Part shown: positions 8,413 through 17,605 of the stretch, piece after piece
Numbering within the stretch: position 1 is the first letter of the stretch
Layout: each line of letters begins with the position of its first letter
Source: Candidatus Geocrenenecus dongiae
GTDB lineage: Archaea; Thermoproteota; Nitrososphaeria_A; Caldarchaeales; Wolframiiraptoraceae
DNA length: 64,000 bases
Reading direction: 5' to 3'
NCBI GenBank assembly: GCA_023267855.1
Contig: JALNLN010000004.1
Location: 1-64,000, forward strand
Translations under genes and position numbers: made by a program
Notes under the pieces: model-generated
Told to the model about the DNA's origin: nothing
The model's database searches: none
Seen by the model: only the letters and a program-made list of their open reading frames with translations

Positions 8413-9327
8413 ATGATAGCTATAATTGGTTCTGGACGTGTAGGTGTTTCAACCGCAATACACTGTGCTTTAAAAGAGCTTGATGATATTACTTTGATAG
8501 ATGTTGTTGAAGGTCTGCCTCAGGGTGAAGCTTTAGACTTACTCCACATGTGTGGGATACTAGGCATAGACATAGATATACGTGGTTCAAATGATTATAA
8601 AGATATAGCTGGAGCAGACATAGTAGTTTTAACAGCAGGATTCATTAGGAAAGCAGATATGACTAGGATGGATCTATTATTCAAGAATAGTGAAATCGTT
8701 AAACAAGTATCAGAGAAGATAAAAGAATATGCTCCGAATTCGAAATTGATAGTTGTTACAAACCCTCTTGACGTCATGACGTATATTGCATACAAGACAA
8801 CTGGTTTCGGTAAACAGAGAGTTATGGGGTTCAGCGGACCTCTAGATACAGGTAGATTCAAGACTCTTGTAAAGAGAGAACTTAAAGTATCCTATAAGGA
8901 TATGGATGTCCCCATTATAGGAGAACATGGAGAAACGATGGTACTTCTCCCAAGACATACATACATATGTGGTAAACCATTAACAGAATTATTACCTAGT
9001 GAAAAGATTAGCCAGCTCGTTGAAGAGACTAGGAAGATGGGTGCTCAGGTTATTAAGTTGAAGGGGTGGTCTGCATCTCATGCTCCAGGTGCAGGAGTAG
9101 CTGTAATGGTTGAATCCATACTGAGAGATCAGAAGAGAGTTATACCTACTTCCGTCTACTTAACTGGAGAGTACGGTGTTTCAGATGTATGTTTAGTTGT
9201 TCCAGCTGTTCTAGGAAGAGAAGGTGTAGAGAAAGTAATAGAATTACCATTAAATGATGAAGAGAAACAAGCATTCATGAAAAGTTTTGAAACTGTTAGG
9301 AACGCTATTTCTCAGCTAAAGCTTTAG
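8413..9327 (+). CDS. mdh: Malate dehydrogenase (LDH-like type)
   Basis: The protein has 304 residues. The N-terminal IIGSGRVGVS is the NAD(P) Rossmann turn. The substrate loop reads RKADMTRMDL, with the Arg pair expected for malate/oxaloacetate rather than Gln for lactate. The catalytic pair is present: Asp in SGPLDTGRFK and His in GEHGETMV. The enzyme interconverts malate and oxaloacetate in the TCA or related carbon fixation cycles. Its stop overlaps the convergent leuD gene by 4 bases. Confidence 0.93.
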   Translation: MIAIIGSGRVGVSTAIHCALKELDDITLIDVVEGLPQGEALDLLHMCGILGIDIDIRGSNDYKDIAGADIVVLTAGFIRKADMTRMDLLFKNSEIVKQVSEKIKEYAPNSKLIVVTNPLDVMTYIAYKTTGFGKQRVMGFSGPLDTGRFKTLVKRELKVSYKDMDVPIIGEHGETMVLLPRHTYICGKPLTELLPSEKISQLVEETRKMGAQVIKLKGWSASHAPGAGVAVMVESILRDQKRVIPTSVYLTGEYGVSDVCLVVPAVLGREGVEKVIELPLNDEEKQAFMKSFETVRNAISQLKL

Positions 9328-9950
9328 TCAGGCAGGAATCTTCTGGCCTTCGGTATGATAAATGAAGGCATCTTATCTTCATATTCTTTTATTTTTTCTC
9401 CATAATACGTTAAGGTTGTCTCTATTTCATCCAGTCCTTTGAGAAACCTTTCTTTTACAGTTTGATCTAGATCAAATTTCATCTCTCCTCCTGGATAGTT
9501 TATAGTAGAGTTTTCGATGTCTATCTTGAGGTATAGTTCTGTTTTCTCTGCCATGTCTTGGAGCTTCTCTACATGTTCTTCAGGAAGCTTTATGCATAGT
9601 AATAGGTTTTTGACCGAGTTCATGTAGAATATGTCTCCGAAGGATGGCGCTATTATACATTTTATGCCCATGTCTTTTAGAGCCCAGACTGCATTCTCTC
9701 TAGAAGAACCTATTCCAAAGTTTTTCCCAGCTATTAGTATAGATGCATCTGAGTATTTTGGATTATTTAATATGAAGTCTGGGTTTAGGCTACCGTCTTC
9801 TCTGTACCTCCAACGATAAAAACAGTATCTACCTATCCCCCTCTTACTCATTATCTTCAAGAATTCTGATGGAATTATCTGATCTGTATCAACATTCTCA
9901 TACTTGAAGGGGGCCGCTTTCCCTTCAATTACATTAACTCCTCTTTGCAT
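9324..9950 (-). CDS. leuD: 3-isopropylmalate dehydratase small subunit, bacterial type
   Basis: The protein has 208 residues with [17 protein letters not shown] at the start and [14 protein letters not shown] in the swivel domain. At about 200 residues, with a C-terminal [20 protein letters not shown] tail, it matches the bacterial LeuD form, not the roughly 165-residue archaeal form. With LeuC it isomerises 2-isopropylmalate to 3-isopropylmalate in leucine synthesis. Its ATG lies inside the 3' end of leuC (17-base overlap), so the two are translationally coupled. No leuA or leuB is adjacent. Confidence 0.92.
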   Translation of the reverse strand: MQRGVNVIEGKAAPFKYENVDTDQIIPSEFLKIMSKRGIGRYCFYRWRYREDGSLNPDFILNNPKYSDASILIAGKNFGIGSSRENAVWALKDMGIKCIIAPSFGDIFYMNSVKNLLLCIKLPEEHVEKLQDMAEKTELYLKIDIENSTINYPGGEMKFDLDQTVKERFLKGLDEIETTLTYYGEKIKEYEDKMPSFIIPKARRFLPD

Positions 9951-11379
9951 ATTCCAACACCTCTTCTCTACTCATTAAATCTGATTCTCTTACATCTACA
10001 AATCTACCGTAAACTGCTGCAGCTGCAGCCATTATAGGGCTTACTAGATGTGTTCTACCTCCAGGTCCCTGCCTATTCTCAAAGTTTCTGTTTGAGGTGC
10101 TTGCACATCTTTCCCCTGGTCTAAGCTTATCTTCATTCATCGCTATGCACATACTACATCCAGCATTCTTCCATTCAAATCCTGCTTCTATGAAGATTCT
10201 GTGTAGACCCATTCTCTCAGCTCTTCTTTTAACTAGCTGTGAACCTGGAACTACCAATGCTCTAACACCATGTGCAATCTTATTATTCACTAAAACTCTG
10301 GCAGCATCTATTAAGTCTGTGAGCCTACCATTTGTACATGAGCCTATGAATACCACATCTACTTTCACATCTCTGATTTTCGTTCCAGGTTCTAGTCCCA
10401 TGTATTTTAAAGCTCTTTCAACTGCCTGTCTTTCAGCTGGATCATCGTAATCTCTTGGATCTGGAATCTCTTCAGTTACACCTATAGTCATCGCAGGGTT
10501 TGTCCCCCAAGTTACCTGTGGCTCTAGTTTATCCAACTCAAATGTTATCGTTTTATGATATACTGCATCTGGATCGCTTGGTAAGGTTCTCCAGTACTCT
10601 AGTGCCTGCTCCCATTCATCTTCTTGCGGAGCGTATGGTGTATTCTTAATGTAGTGGTACACTTTTTCATCTGGAGATATTATCGCCGTTCTTGCTCCTG
10701 CTTCTATGGCCATGTTGCAGAGAGTCATCCTCTCCTCTACACCCATTTCTTCAACCACTTTGCCACCATATTCAATGACATGACCTATACCTCCACCTGT
10801 ACCTATATTTCTTATAACCCATAATACGATATCCTTGGCGGTTACATTATTCTGTAATCTACCTTCTAATTTAATCAACATGTTTTTAGGCTTCTTTAAC
10901 CAGATTGTTTGTGTAGCTAGTACATGTTCACCTTCACTCGTACCTATACCGAATGCTAATGCTCCTAGAGCTCCATGCGTAGATGTATGACTATCACCAC
11001 ATACTAGAGTGATTCCTGGAATTGTTAAACCAAGTTCAGGCCCTATTACATGAACTATCCCCTGATATGGACTATAGAGATCGAAGAGCGTTATCCCGAA
11101 GTCTCTAGCATTCTTCTCCAAGGCTTTTATCTGTTCTAGTGATAGTTTATCTTCTATTGGTTTAAGTCTATCTCCAGTAGGAACATTATGATCGGTTACT
11201 GAAAAAGTTAGATCAGGTCTTCTAACTTTTCTACCCTTCTCTCTAAGACCTTCAAAAGCTAAAGGAGAAGTAACTTCATGAGTTAAATGTCTATCAACGT
11301 ATAGTAGGGTTTCACCATCTTCTCTCTCGTAAACGACATGCCTAAGCCAAATCTTTTCAAAAACAGATAGCCCAGCCAT
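9934..11379 (-). CDS. leuC: 3-isopropylmalate dehydratase large subunit, bacterial type
   Basis: The protein has 481 residues from ATG 11379 ([18 protein letters not shown]); an in-frame extension to 11403 adds eight hydrophobic residues that homologues lack. The features are those of the bacterial/fungal LeuC class: [39 protein letters not shown] (a 4Fe-4S ligand Cys), and the pair of Cys in FIGSCTNGR and [11 protein letters not shown]. All three cluster ligands are present, so it should be active. Archaeal LeuC is normally nearer 420 residues and lacks several of these blocks, so acquisition from bacteria is likely. Confidence 0.92.
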   Translation of the reverse strand: MAGLSVFEKIWLRHVVYEREDGETLLYVDRHLTHEVTSPLAFEGLREKGRKVRRPDLTFSVTDHNVPTGDRLKPIEDKLSLEQIKALEKNARDFGITLFDLYSPYQGIVHVIGPELGLTIPGITLVCGDSHTSTHGALGALAFGIGTSEGEHVLATQTIWLKKPKNMLIKLEGRLQNNVTAKDIVLWVIRNIGTGGGIGHVIEYGGKVVEEMGVEERMTLCNMAIEAGARTAIISPDEKVYHYIKNTPYAPQEDEWEQALEYWRTLPSDPDAVYHKTITFELDKLEPQVTWGTNPAMTIGVTEEIPDPRDYDDPAERQAVERALKYMGLEPGTKIRDVKVDVVFIGSCTNGRLTDLIDAARVLVNNKIAHGVRALVVPGSQLVKRRAERMGLHRIFIEAGFEWKNAGCSMCIAMNEDKLRPGERCASTSNRNFENRQGPGGRTHLVSPIMAAAAAVYGRFVDVRESDLMSREEVLEYAKRS

Positions 11380-11714
11380 CAAGAAAAACAAACCTAAAAC
11401 CAATATAAAAACAAGAACAACATCATTGAAGCTTCACAAACACATATAACAGAGTTCTACAAACTAGATCACGATATATGAAAACTTAAAACATAATACA
11501 TATTGATTTTGCATTTAAAGTTTTTATGTTATAAATGCTACGTTGAAAAACGAATAGGTATCCTTCTAGAAGATTCTCTACTTTTTAATCTTCCTACTTC
11601 AGGACGAAGTAAACTAGACCACGTTACTCTAGAAACTAAACTTATGTTATGTATGCACAAGAGCAAATATTATATTATTCTCGATAAATGTCGTATATGA
11701 GGTGTAGGATAGGT
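11380..11714. other. Divergent intergenic region leuC / acyl-CoA dehydrogenase
   Basis: This spacer of about 335 bases is strongly AT-rich and must hold the promoters for leuCD (minus) and the acyl-CoA island (plus). A 65-codon frame (11503-11700) crosses it but has no recognisable product and runs into the downstream start, so I do not call it. TATA-like stretches such as TTATATTATT (near 11670) lie about 25-45 bases before the acyl-CoA dehydrogenase start. I see no strong operator. Confidence 0.5.
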
Positions 11715-12866
11715 ATGGATTTTAAGTTAAGTGAAGAACAGTTAGAGATTAAGAGAGCTGTTAGAGAATTTTGTGAGAAAGAGTTTAAGCCTGAGCTTGC
11801 ACTTGAGCTAGATGCTAAAGAAGAATTTCCACTAGATTTGTATAAGAAAGCTGCTAAACTTGGTTTTGTAGGTTTAGCTTTTCCTGAAGAGTATGGTGGG
11901 CAAGGCTATGGCTACTTAGAGATGTGTATTGCAATTGAAGAAGCATGTAGAGCTGACTCATCACTTGGCTTAGCTATAATGATCGGAGCATTCGGTAGTG
12001 AACTCATACTTGTACATGGTACAGAAGAACAGAAAGAAAAATATATCCCGAAGGTAGTAAGTGGAGAATACATCTCAGCTGCAGCATTTACAGAACCTGC
12101 ACGTGGAAGTGATTTAACGAAAATGGATACCACAGCCGTGAAGTATGGAGATGAATGGTACATAAACGGTACCAAGACTTTTATCACGAATGCTCCTATC
12201 GCAGACTTCATAATAGTTCTATGTCAAACAGATACAAAGGTTAGACCAACATACCGTGGACAAACACTCTTCGTAGTAGATAAGGGAACACCTGGACTTG
12301 AAGTTACTAAACAGAAGAATAAACTCGGGATAAGATGTTCACCTACAGGAGAAGTTTCTCTTAGAGATGTTAAAGTAACAGACTGGAATATAGTTGGAGA
12401 ACTCAATAGAGGATTCTATCATTCGATGGAGTTCTTTGATAGGAGTAGGGTTATAGTTGCAGCACAAGCTGTTGGAACGGCTCAAGGAGCATTTGAGATA
12501 GCTTTCAAATACGCTAAAACGAGAGAAGCATTCGGTCAACCTATAATACAGTTCCAAGAAATTGGATGTAGACTTGCAGAAATAGCGACAAAGATAGAAG
12601 CTGCTAGATTGTTAACATACAAAGCTGCATTATCAATAGATAAAGGAGAGATGGATCCGATGTTGACATCTATGGCTAAGCTTTATGCGAGTAGAGTAGC
12701 AGTTGAGGCAGCTGATGCAGCTATACAGACTCTAGGTGGATACGGGTATATGGCGGAGTACAAAGTAGAAAGATGTCTGAGAGATGCGAAGATAACAGAG
12801 ATCTATGAAGGAACATCAGAGATCCAGAAACTTACGATACTGAAGTATCTTTTAAGAAAGTTTTAA
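11715..12866 (+). CDS. Acyl-CoA dehydrogenase
   Basis: The protein has 383 residues from ATG 11715 (MDFKLSEEQLEIKRAVREF), which has AGGTG 10 bases upstream; in-frame codons up to 11688 add nine unlikely residues. The domains are a helical N-terminal region, a beta domain with FTEPARGSDLTKMDT and WYINGTKTFITNA that binds FAD, and a C-terminal helical domain with IYEGTSEIQ, whose Glu is the catalytic base. It oxidises acyl-CoA to trans-2-enoyl-CoA and passes electrons to ETF. It is the first gene of a same-strand run of five beta-oxidation genes; chain length specificity is not readable. Confidence 0.95.
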   Translation: MDFKLSEEQLEIKRAVREFCEKEFKPELALELDAKEEFPLDLYKKAAKLGFVGLAFPEEYGGQGYGYLEMCIAIEEACRADSSLGLAIMIGAFGSELILVHGTEEQKEKYIPKVVSGEYISAAAFTEPARGSDLTKMDTTAVKYGDEWYINGTKTFITNAPIADFIIVLCQTDTKVRPTYRGQTLFVVDKGTPGLEVTKQKNKLGIRCSPTGEVSLRDVKVTDWNIVGELNRGFYHSMEFFDRSRVIVAAQAVGTAQGAFEIAFKYAKTREAFGQPIIQFQEIGCRLAEIATKIEAARLLTYKAALSIDKGEMDPMLTSMAKLYASRVAVEAADAAIQTLGGYGYMAEYKVERCLRDAKITEIYEGTSEIQKLTILKYLLRKF

Positions 12867-12891
12867 ATAAGTTGGAGGTGATATTTATCCT

Positions 12892-13683
12892 ATGAGTAGA
12901 ACAGGTTATGAAACAATCAAGATTGAGAGAGAAGAAAATATTGCATGGATAATATTGAATAGACCTCACAGATTAAATGCTCTAAATGATGTTATGATGG
13001 AGGAACTTGCAGACGCTCTCATCACTGTGGAGAAAGATCCTGGAGTAAGATGTGTAGTAATTACGGGTGAAGGTGATAGAGCATTTAGTGCAGGTGCAGA
13101 CATAACGGCTTTCCCCAAAGTTACACCTGTACTAGCTGAAGAATTCTCGAGGAAAGGTCAGAAAGTCTTTACAATGATAGAAGAAATGTCTAAGCCTGTT
13201 ATAGCAGCTATAAATGGTTATGCTTTAGGTGGTGGGTTAGAACTCGCTCTTGCATGTGATTTTAGGATAGCTTCAGAACATGCTGAACTGGGAAGCCCTG
13301 AGATAAATCTTGGAATAATACCTGGATGGGGTGGAACACAGAGACTTGTAAGAATAGTTGGTTTAAGAAATGCTAAGAGATTGGTAATGCTGGGAGAGAG
13401 GATAAAAGCAGATGAAGCACTCCAGATAGGCTTAGTAGATAAAGTTGTACCATTCGAGAAGCTGAGAGAGGAAGCTAAAGCACTCGCTAAGAAATTCGCA
13501 GAAGGCCCTCCAATAGCCTTAAAATACGCAAAATATGCATTAAACTTCGGTACGCAAGTTCCACTAGAAGTTGGACTCAGACTAGAATCATCTCTAATGG
13601 CTCTACTATTCTCCACAAACGATGTTAAGAGAGGGATAGAAGCATTCATGTCTAGAAGCAAACCTGAGTTTAAGGGAGACTAG
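12892..13683 (+). CDS. Enoyl-CoA hydratase (crotonase family)
   Basis: The protein has 263 residues and the strong Shine-Dalgarno site GGAGGTGA 10 bases before ATG. It contains the oxyanion-hole segments AFSAGADI and ALGGGLELALACD, and both catalytic glutamates expected for hydratase activity, one in GGGLELALA and one in LGSPEINLGIIPGWGGTQRL. It hydrates 2-enoyl-CoA to 3-hydroxyacyl-CoA. It lies 25 bases after the acyl-CoA dehydrogenase and before the thiolase, the order of successive reactions except that the hydroxyacyl-CoA dehydrogenase comes last. Confidence 0.95.
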   Translation: MSRTGYETIKIEREENIAWIILNRPHRLNALNDVMMEELADALITVEKDPGVRCVVITGEGDRAFSAGADITAFPKVTPVLAEEFSRKGQKVFTMIEEMSKPVIAAINGYALGGGLELALACDFRIASEHAELGSPEINLGIIPGWGGTQRLVRIVGLRNAKRLVMLGERIKADEALQIGLVDKVVPFEKLREEAKALAKKFAEGPPIALKYAKYALNFGTQVPLEVGLRLESSLMALLFSTNDVKRGIEAFMSRSKPEFKGD

Positions 13684-13703
13684 ATTTCTAAGAATTAGAC
13701 GTA

Positions 13704-13711
13704 GGTGGTGA
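13704..13711 (+). promoter_or_regulatory. Shine-Dalgarno site pointing to an ACG start for the thiolase
   Basis: GGTGGTGA at 13704-13711 lies 6 bases before ACG 13718 but 21 bases before the first standard start, GTG 13733. Spacing in the other genes of this run is 6-10 bases. Confidence 0.5.
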
Positions 13712-13732
13712 CCTGGAACGCGTAGAGTTGCA

Positions 13733-14884
13733 GTGATAGGTGTGGGGCACAGTAGGTTTGGAGAGAGACAGGACGTAAATGTTAAGGAGCTTGCATTTGA
13801 AGCTGTTAAGGAAGCTTTGAACGATGCAGGCTTAACTCCTAAAGATATACAGTACATGTGTTTAGGTTCTATCGGTGTATGGTATGAAGAACCTCTTCCA
13901 GCTGTTGCTGTTGCAGAATATTGTGGTCTGTCTGGAGCTGGCTTAATGAGAGTCGAGGCAGCTTGTGCAACTGGAAGTGCAGCAGTATATTCAGCTTATA
14001 CAACCGTTGCAAGCGGTTTTACTGATCTAGCACTAGTTGTTGGTGTTGAGAAGATGAGAGAAGTAGATACTTTCACAGCTGTTGAGCTTATGGGTAGAGC
14101 TGGATCATATATGTGGGAGTTCGAAAACTTTGGCTTAACTTTTCCAGGATACTATGCACTCTACGCTACGGCTCACATGAATAGGTTTGGTAGTACTGAA
14201 GAAGATCTAGCATTAGTTGCTGTTAAAGCTCATAAATATGGTGCTATGAACCCTCTCGCCCACTTCCAGAAAGAGATAACAGTTGAAGATGTATTGTCTT
14301 CATACGTAGTTGCATGGCCTCTCAAGCTATATGATTGTTGTCCTATAAGTGATGGGAGTGCGGCCATCGTCTTAGCTTCAGAAGACAAGGTTAGAGAACT
14401 TAAAATTGACACACCTGTCTGGATAGCTGGTATAGGAGCATCTTCTGGAACAGGAACCCTAGCATATAGAAGTGATTTCATAGGTCTAGATGCAACAGTT
14501 AAAGCTTCAAGGAATGCTTACAAGATGGCTAACATAGAGCCTAAAGACATTGATGTAGCAACAGTCCATGACTGCTTCACAATAGCAGAGATACTTGCAT
14601 ATGAAGATCTGGGATTCTGTGGGAAAGGTGAAGGCCATAAACTAGTTAGAGAGGGACAGACAGAGATAGGTGGAAAAATACCTGTAAATGTAGATGGCGG
14701 GTTAAAGGCTAAGGGGCACCCAATCGGGGCCACAGGAGTATCCATGATAGTTGAACTGACTAAGCAGTTGAGAGAAGAGGTTAAACCTACTAGTAGGCAG
14801 GCGCCTATGAAGAACTATATCGCACTTGCTCATAATGTTGGAGGAACTGGTCACTACTGTTATGTAACGATTTTGAAGAGGTGA
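13733..14884 (+). CDS. Thiolase of the SCP2/acetyl-CoA acetyltransferase-like type
   Basis: The protein has 383 residues if it starts at GTG 13733. The nucleophilic Cys is in VEAACATGSAAVYS and the catalytic His in KAKGHPIGATGVSM; the C terminus reads NVGGTGHYCYV, the pattern of archaeal SCP2-type thiolases. Homologues usually begin MRRVAVIGVG; here the five codons upstream of GTG read ACG CGT AGA GTT GCA (TRRVA), so translation may begin at a non-standard ACG at 13718 or the codon may be a base error. It cleaves or condenses 3-ketoacyl-CoA. The next gene encodes the DUF35 partner that such thiolases form complexes with. Confidence 0.93.
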   Translation: MIGVGHSRFGERQDVNVKELAFEAVKEALNDAGLTPKDIQYMCLGSIGVWYEEPLPAVAVAEYCGLSGAGLMRVEAACATGSAAVYSAYTTVASGFTDLALVVGVEKMREVDTFTAVELMGRAGSYMWEFENFGLTFPGYYALYATAHMNRFGSTEEDLALVAVKAHKYGAMNPLAHFQKEITVEDVLSSYVVAWPLKLYDCCPISDGSAAIVLASEDKVRELKIDTPVWIAGIGASSGTGTLAYRSDFIGLDATVKASRNAYKMANIEPKDIDVATVHDCFTIAEILAYEDLGFCGKGEGHKLVREGQTEIGGKIPVNVDGGLKAKGHPIGATGVSMIVELTKQLREEVKPTSRQAPMKNYIALAHNVGGTGHYCYVTILKR

Positions 14885-14890
14885 AGATTT

Positions 14891-15316
14891 ATGAGTGGCA
14901 TGCCTACTCTACGTTCACGTAAACTAGAAATCTCATACAATATACCGATATCTAAGACTTTGAAATTCTGGGAAGGATTGAAAGAAGGAAAGATATATGC
15001 TACGAGATGTAGGAGATGTAGTAGACTCTATTTTCCGCCTCTAGCTGATTGTGGAGAATGTTTAGAATCTGACATGGAGTGGGTTGAGCTTAGCGGTGAA
15101 GGAGAACTTATAACATTTACACACATAATAGTTAGACCTGCAAGCTTCCAGAATGAGCCACCATACACTGTAGCTATAGCAAAATTAAAAGAAGGTGTGA
15201 AAGCATTAGCGTGGCTAACTGATGTAAAGAAAAAAGACATTAAGATCGGCATGAAGGTTAAACTTGTTCCAAAAATCATAGATGATAGACTTACATATGA
15301 GTTTAAACCACTTTGA
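14891..15316 (+). CDS. DUF35 zinc-ribbon/OB-fold protein, thiolase partner
   Basis: The protein has 141 residues. An N-terminal helix (TLKFWEGLKEG) is followed by a rubredoxin-like zinc ribbon CRRCSRLYFPPLADCGEC (four Cys) and then an OB-fold with GELITFTHIIVRP and PYTVAIAKLKEGVKALAWL. The family binds acyl-CoA and forms complexes with SCP2-type thiolases in archaea. Its start lies 6 bases after the thiolase stop and its Shine-Dalgarno site GAGGTGA overlaps that stop, so the two are coupled. In other archaea the partner complex includes HMG-CoA synthase; none is seen here. Confidence 0.92.
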   Translation: MSGMPTLRSRKLEISYNIPISKTLKFWEGLKEGKIYATRCRRCSRLYFPPLADCGECLESDMEWVELSGEGELITFTHIIVRPASFQNEPPYTVAIAKLKEGVKALAWLTDVKKKDIKIGMKVKLVPKIIDDRLTYEFKPL

Positions 15317-15331
15317 TCGAGGTGTAAAGTC

Positions 15332-16522
15332 TTGGGTATTAGGATAAGGAATGTGGCTGTGATAGGTGCTGGAACTATGGGGCATGGCATCGCACAAGTC
15401 TTCGCAATGAAAGGATACAACGTCAACCTCCTAGATATAAGTGAAGACATACTCAAGAAAGCGTTACAGAATATTGAATGGAGTTTAAGTAAATTTGTAG
15501 AGAAGAAGAGGTTAAGGAAAGAAGATGCAGAAGCAACACTCTCAAGAATAAAGACTACAACAATATATGAAGAAGCTGTGAAAGATGTTGATCTAGCGAT
15601 AGAGGCTGTTCCAGAGAATCTTGAGTTGAAGAAGAAGATCTTCATGAAGATAGATGGGATTGCTCCACCCCACACAATTCTAGCGACGAATACTTCTACT
15701 CTAAGTATTACTGAGATGGGGAAGGTTACCAAGAGACCTGACAAGACCGTTGGGATGCACTGGTTTAACCCACCACAATTAATGCAGTTGATAGAAGTTG
15801 TCCGAGGAGAACAGACAAGCAATGAGACCGTTGAAACGATAATGAATCTAAGTAGAGATCTCGGGAAGACCCCGATACTCTGTAAGAAAGATGTAAGAGG
15901 ATTCATAGTAAATAGAGTTCTCGGAGCAGTATTCAATGAAGCTTTCTGGACATACTATAGAGGAGAAGCAAGTAAAGAAGGAATAGATTCTTCAGTTAAG
16001 TTTTCCGGGGGGTTCCCGATGGGATGGTTTGAGCTATGCGACTTCGTAGGTCTAGACATAGCGTATGAGGTGGGAAAGATACTTTACCAAGCATACGGTG
16101 AGAGGTTCAAGCCCTGCCCCGAAGTTATCGAACCTCTAGTTAAGGAGGGTAAGCTTGGACAGAAGACAGGTATAGGATTTTATGATTGGAGTAAGGGTAG
16201 ACCTAGAATACCGTTTGAGCTATCTGATGAATACGATTATGAGAGATCTTGGGCGGTAGCTGTAAATGAATCAGCATGGCTTGTCTATGAAGAAGTAGCG
16301 GACCCAGATAGCATAGACACTGGGATGAAGCTAGGTACAGGATGGCCTCAAGGACCATGTGAATATGCTGATAGAAAAGGATTAAACACAGTACTTGAAA
16401 AACTAAAACAACTATATGGAAAATATAAGATGGAGATGTATAATCCCTGCCCACTACTAGTAGAATACGTGAATAATGGGTGGACTGGAAGAGCAGCTGG
16501 AAGAGGATTTTACAAATACTAG
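15332..16522 (+). CDS. 3-hydroxyacyl-CoA dehydrogenase
   Basis: The protein has 396 residues and starts at TTG, 7 bases after GAGGTG. The Rossmann domain opens with VAVIGAGTMGHGIAQVFA. The catalytic region includes NTSTLSIT (Ser/Thr) and GMHWFNPP (His), with Glu in EVVRGEQT and the Asn of RGFIVNRV. Two C-terminal all-helical domains follow (about 190-280 and 310-396), as in archaeal 3HCDH. It oxidises 3-hydroxyacyl-CoA with NAD. There is no fused crotonase domain, unlike some archaeal homologues of nearly 700 residues, which agrees with the separate hydratase upstream. Confidence 0.95.
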   Translation: MGIRIRNVAVIGAGTMGHGIAQVFAMKGYNVNLLDISEDILKKALQNIEWSLSKFVEKKRLRKEDAEATLSRIKTTTIYEEAVKDVDLAIEAVPENLELKKKIFMKIDGIAPPHTILATNTSTLSITEMGKVTKRPDKTVGMHWFNPPQLMQLIEVVRGEQTSNETVETIMNLSRDLGKTPILCKKDVRGFIVNRVLGAVFNEAFWTYYRGEASKEGIDSSVKFSGGFPMGWFELCDFVGLDIAYEVGKILYQAYGERFKPCPEVIEPLVKEGKLGQKTGIGFYDWSKGRPRIPFELSDEYDYERSWAVAVNESAWLVYEEVADPDSIDTGMKLGTGWPQGPCEYADRKGLNTVLEKLKQLYGKYKMEMYNPCPLLVEYVNNGWTGRAAGRGFYKY

Positions 16523-16618
16523 CCATTTTCTTTAAGCAACTCTACCACCTTCACAATTTTTCCCTAACTTGTTGGATAAGATTTCTCTGAGAGTATTCAG
16601 TTATCCTTAATCTTTCTA

Positions 16619-17605
16619 TTAGGTTGCTTGTTTCTTTAGTTCTTTTATTTTCTCTATTAATGTTGGAACTACTTTAAAGAGATCTTCTACTACACCATAG
16701 TGAGATACGTTGAATATCGGTGCATTTGGATCTTTATTTATAGCTATTATTAGCTGAGAATTCTTCATACCGAGAATGTGTTGAAATGCTCCACTTATCC
16801 CTAAAGCGATATAGAGTTTTGGTTTAACTGTTTTGCCAGAACTCCCTACCTGCCTATCTTGAGGTAGCCAGCCTTTATCTACTATAGGTCTAGAACATGC
16901 TAAGACACCGCCTAGAAGTCTAGCTAGCTCTTCTGCGAGAGGTATATTTGATTTATCTTTAATTCCTCTACCAATAGCCACTATTACATCAGCCGACGTT
17001 ATATCTACTTCTCCTACAGCAGGAGCTACATATTCAATAAACTTCTTCTTAACAGCTTCTAAGTCTATGGAGGGTTTCAGTACATTTATTTTTCCATGTT
17101 TCTCTAATTCCTTAGGCTGTACAACTCCTTGACGTATAGTTAAGATCGCTGGATCAGTCTTCTTGACGTGTATTTTTGCGTAAAGTTTCCCACCATATAC
17201 TTGGCGGATAACCATGAGTTTTCCATCTTCTACATTGAGATCTATGCAATCTGTTACTATCGGAGCGTTCAGAGAAACAGCGAGACTTGGCGCAAGCTCT
17301 ATCCCATAAGATGTGTGTGCGATCATGAGTAGCCACGGCTTCCTCTCCTTCACAATCTTTTCTAACGTCATCTGGTAAACATCCGAGTTATAGTACTCTA
17401 GTCTATCGTCATCTACGACCAGCACTTCATCAGAGTATTTTGAAAGCTTTTCAGCTTTCTCCTTAACATTTTTACCAAGAATTATTGAGACTACTTTTGA
17501 GCTAGTTTTCTCTGAGAGTTCACAAGCTTTTGTAAGCATCTCGAATGTTATATCTCTAAGCTCGCCTAACCGATGTTCTACGAGAACCTGTATCTCACCC
17601 ATCAT
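16619..17605 (-). CDS. etfA: Electron transfer flavoprotein alpha subunit
   Basis: The protein has 328 residues. The C-terminal FAD-binding half reads QVGSSGKTVKPKLYIALG, then GAFQHILGM, then NKDPNAPIFNVSHYGVVED, which is diagnostic. The N-terminal domain pairs with EtfB. The heterodimer accepts electrons from acyl-CoA dehydrogenase and passes them to a membrane oxidoreductase. Its ATG overlaps the etfB stop by 4 bases. Two consecutive ATG codons (17605 and 17602) are possible starts. It is transcribed towards the beta-oxidation genes. Confidence 0.95.
   Translation of the reverse strand: MMGEIQVLVEHRLGELRDITFEMLTKACELSEKTSSKVVSIILGKNVKEKAEKLSKYSDEVLVVDDDRLEYYNSDVYQMTLEKIVKERKPWLLMIAHTSYGIELAPSLAVSLNAPIVTDCIDLNVEDGKLMVIRQVYGGKLYAKIHVKKTDPAILTIRQGVVQPKELEKHGKINVLKPSIDLEAVKKKFIEYVAPAVGEVDITSADVIVAIGRGIKDKSNIPLAEELARLLGGVLACSRPIVDKGWLPQDRQVGSSGKTVKPKLYIALGISGAFQHILGMKNSQLIIAINKDPNAPIFNVSHYGVVEDLFKVVPTLIEKIKELKKQAT

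Noticed and set aside
11503-11700. 65-codon frame between leuC and the acyl-CoA dehydrogenase gene
   Set aside because: It has no recognisable motif, an unusual Cys/Tyr-rich composition and runs across the promoter region into the downstream start.
15028-15936. 302-codon minus-strand frame across DUF35 and hydroxyacyl-CoA dehydrogenase genes
   Set aside because: The plus-strand products are unmistakable; the antisense frame is Ser/Phe/Ile-rich with no family signature.
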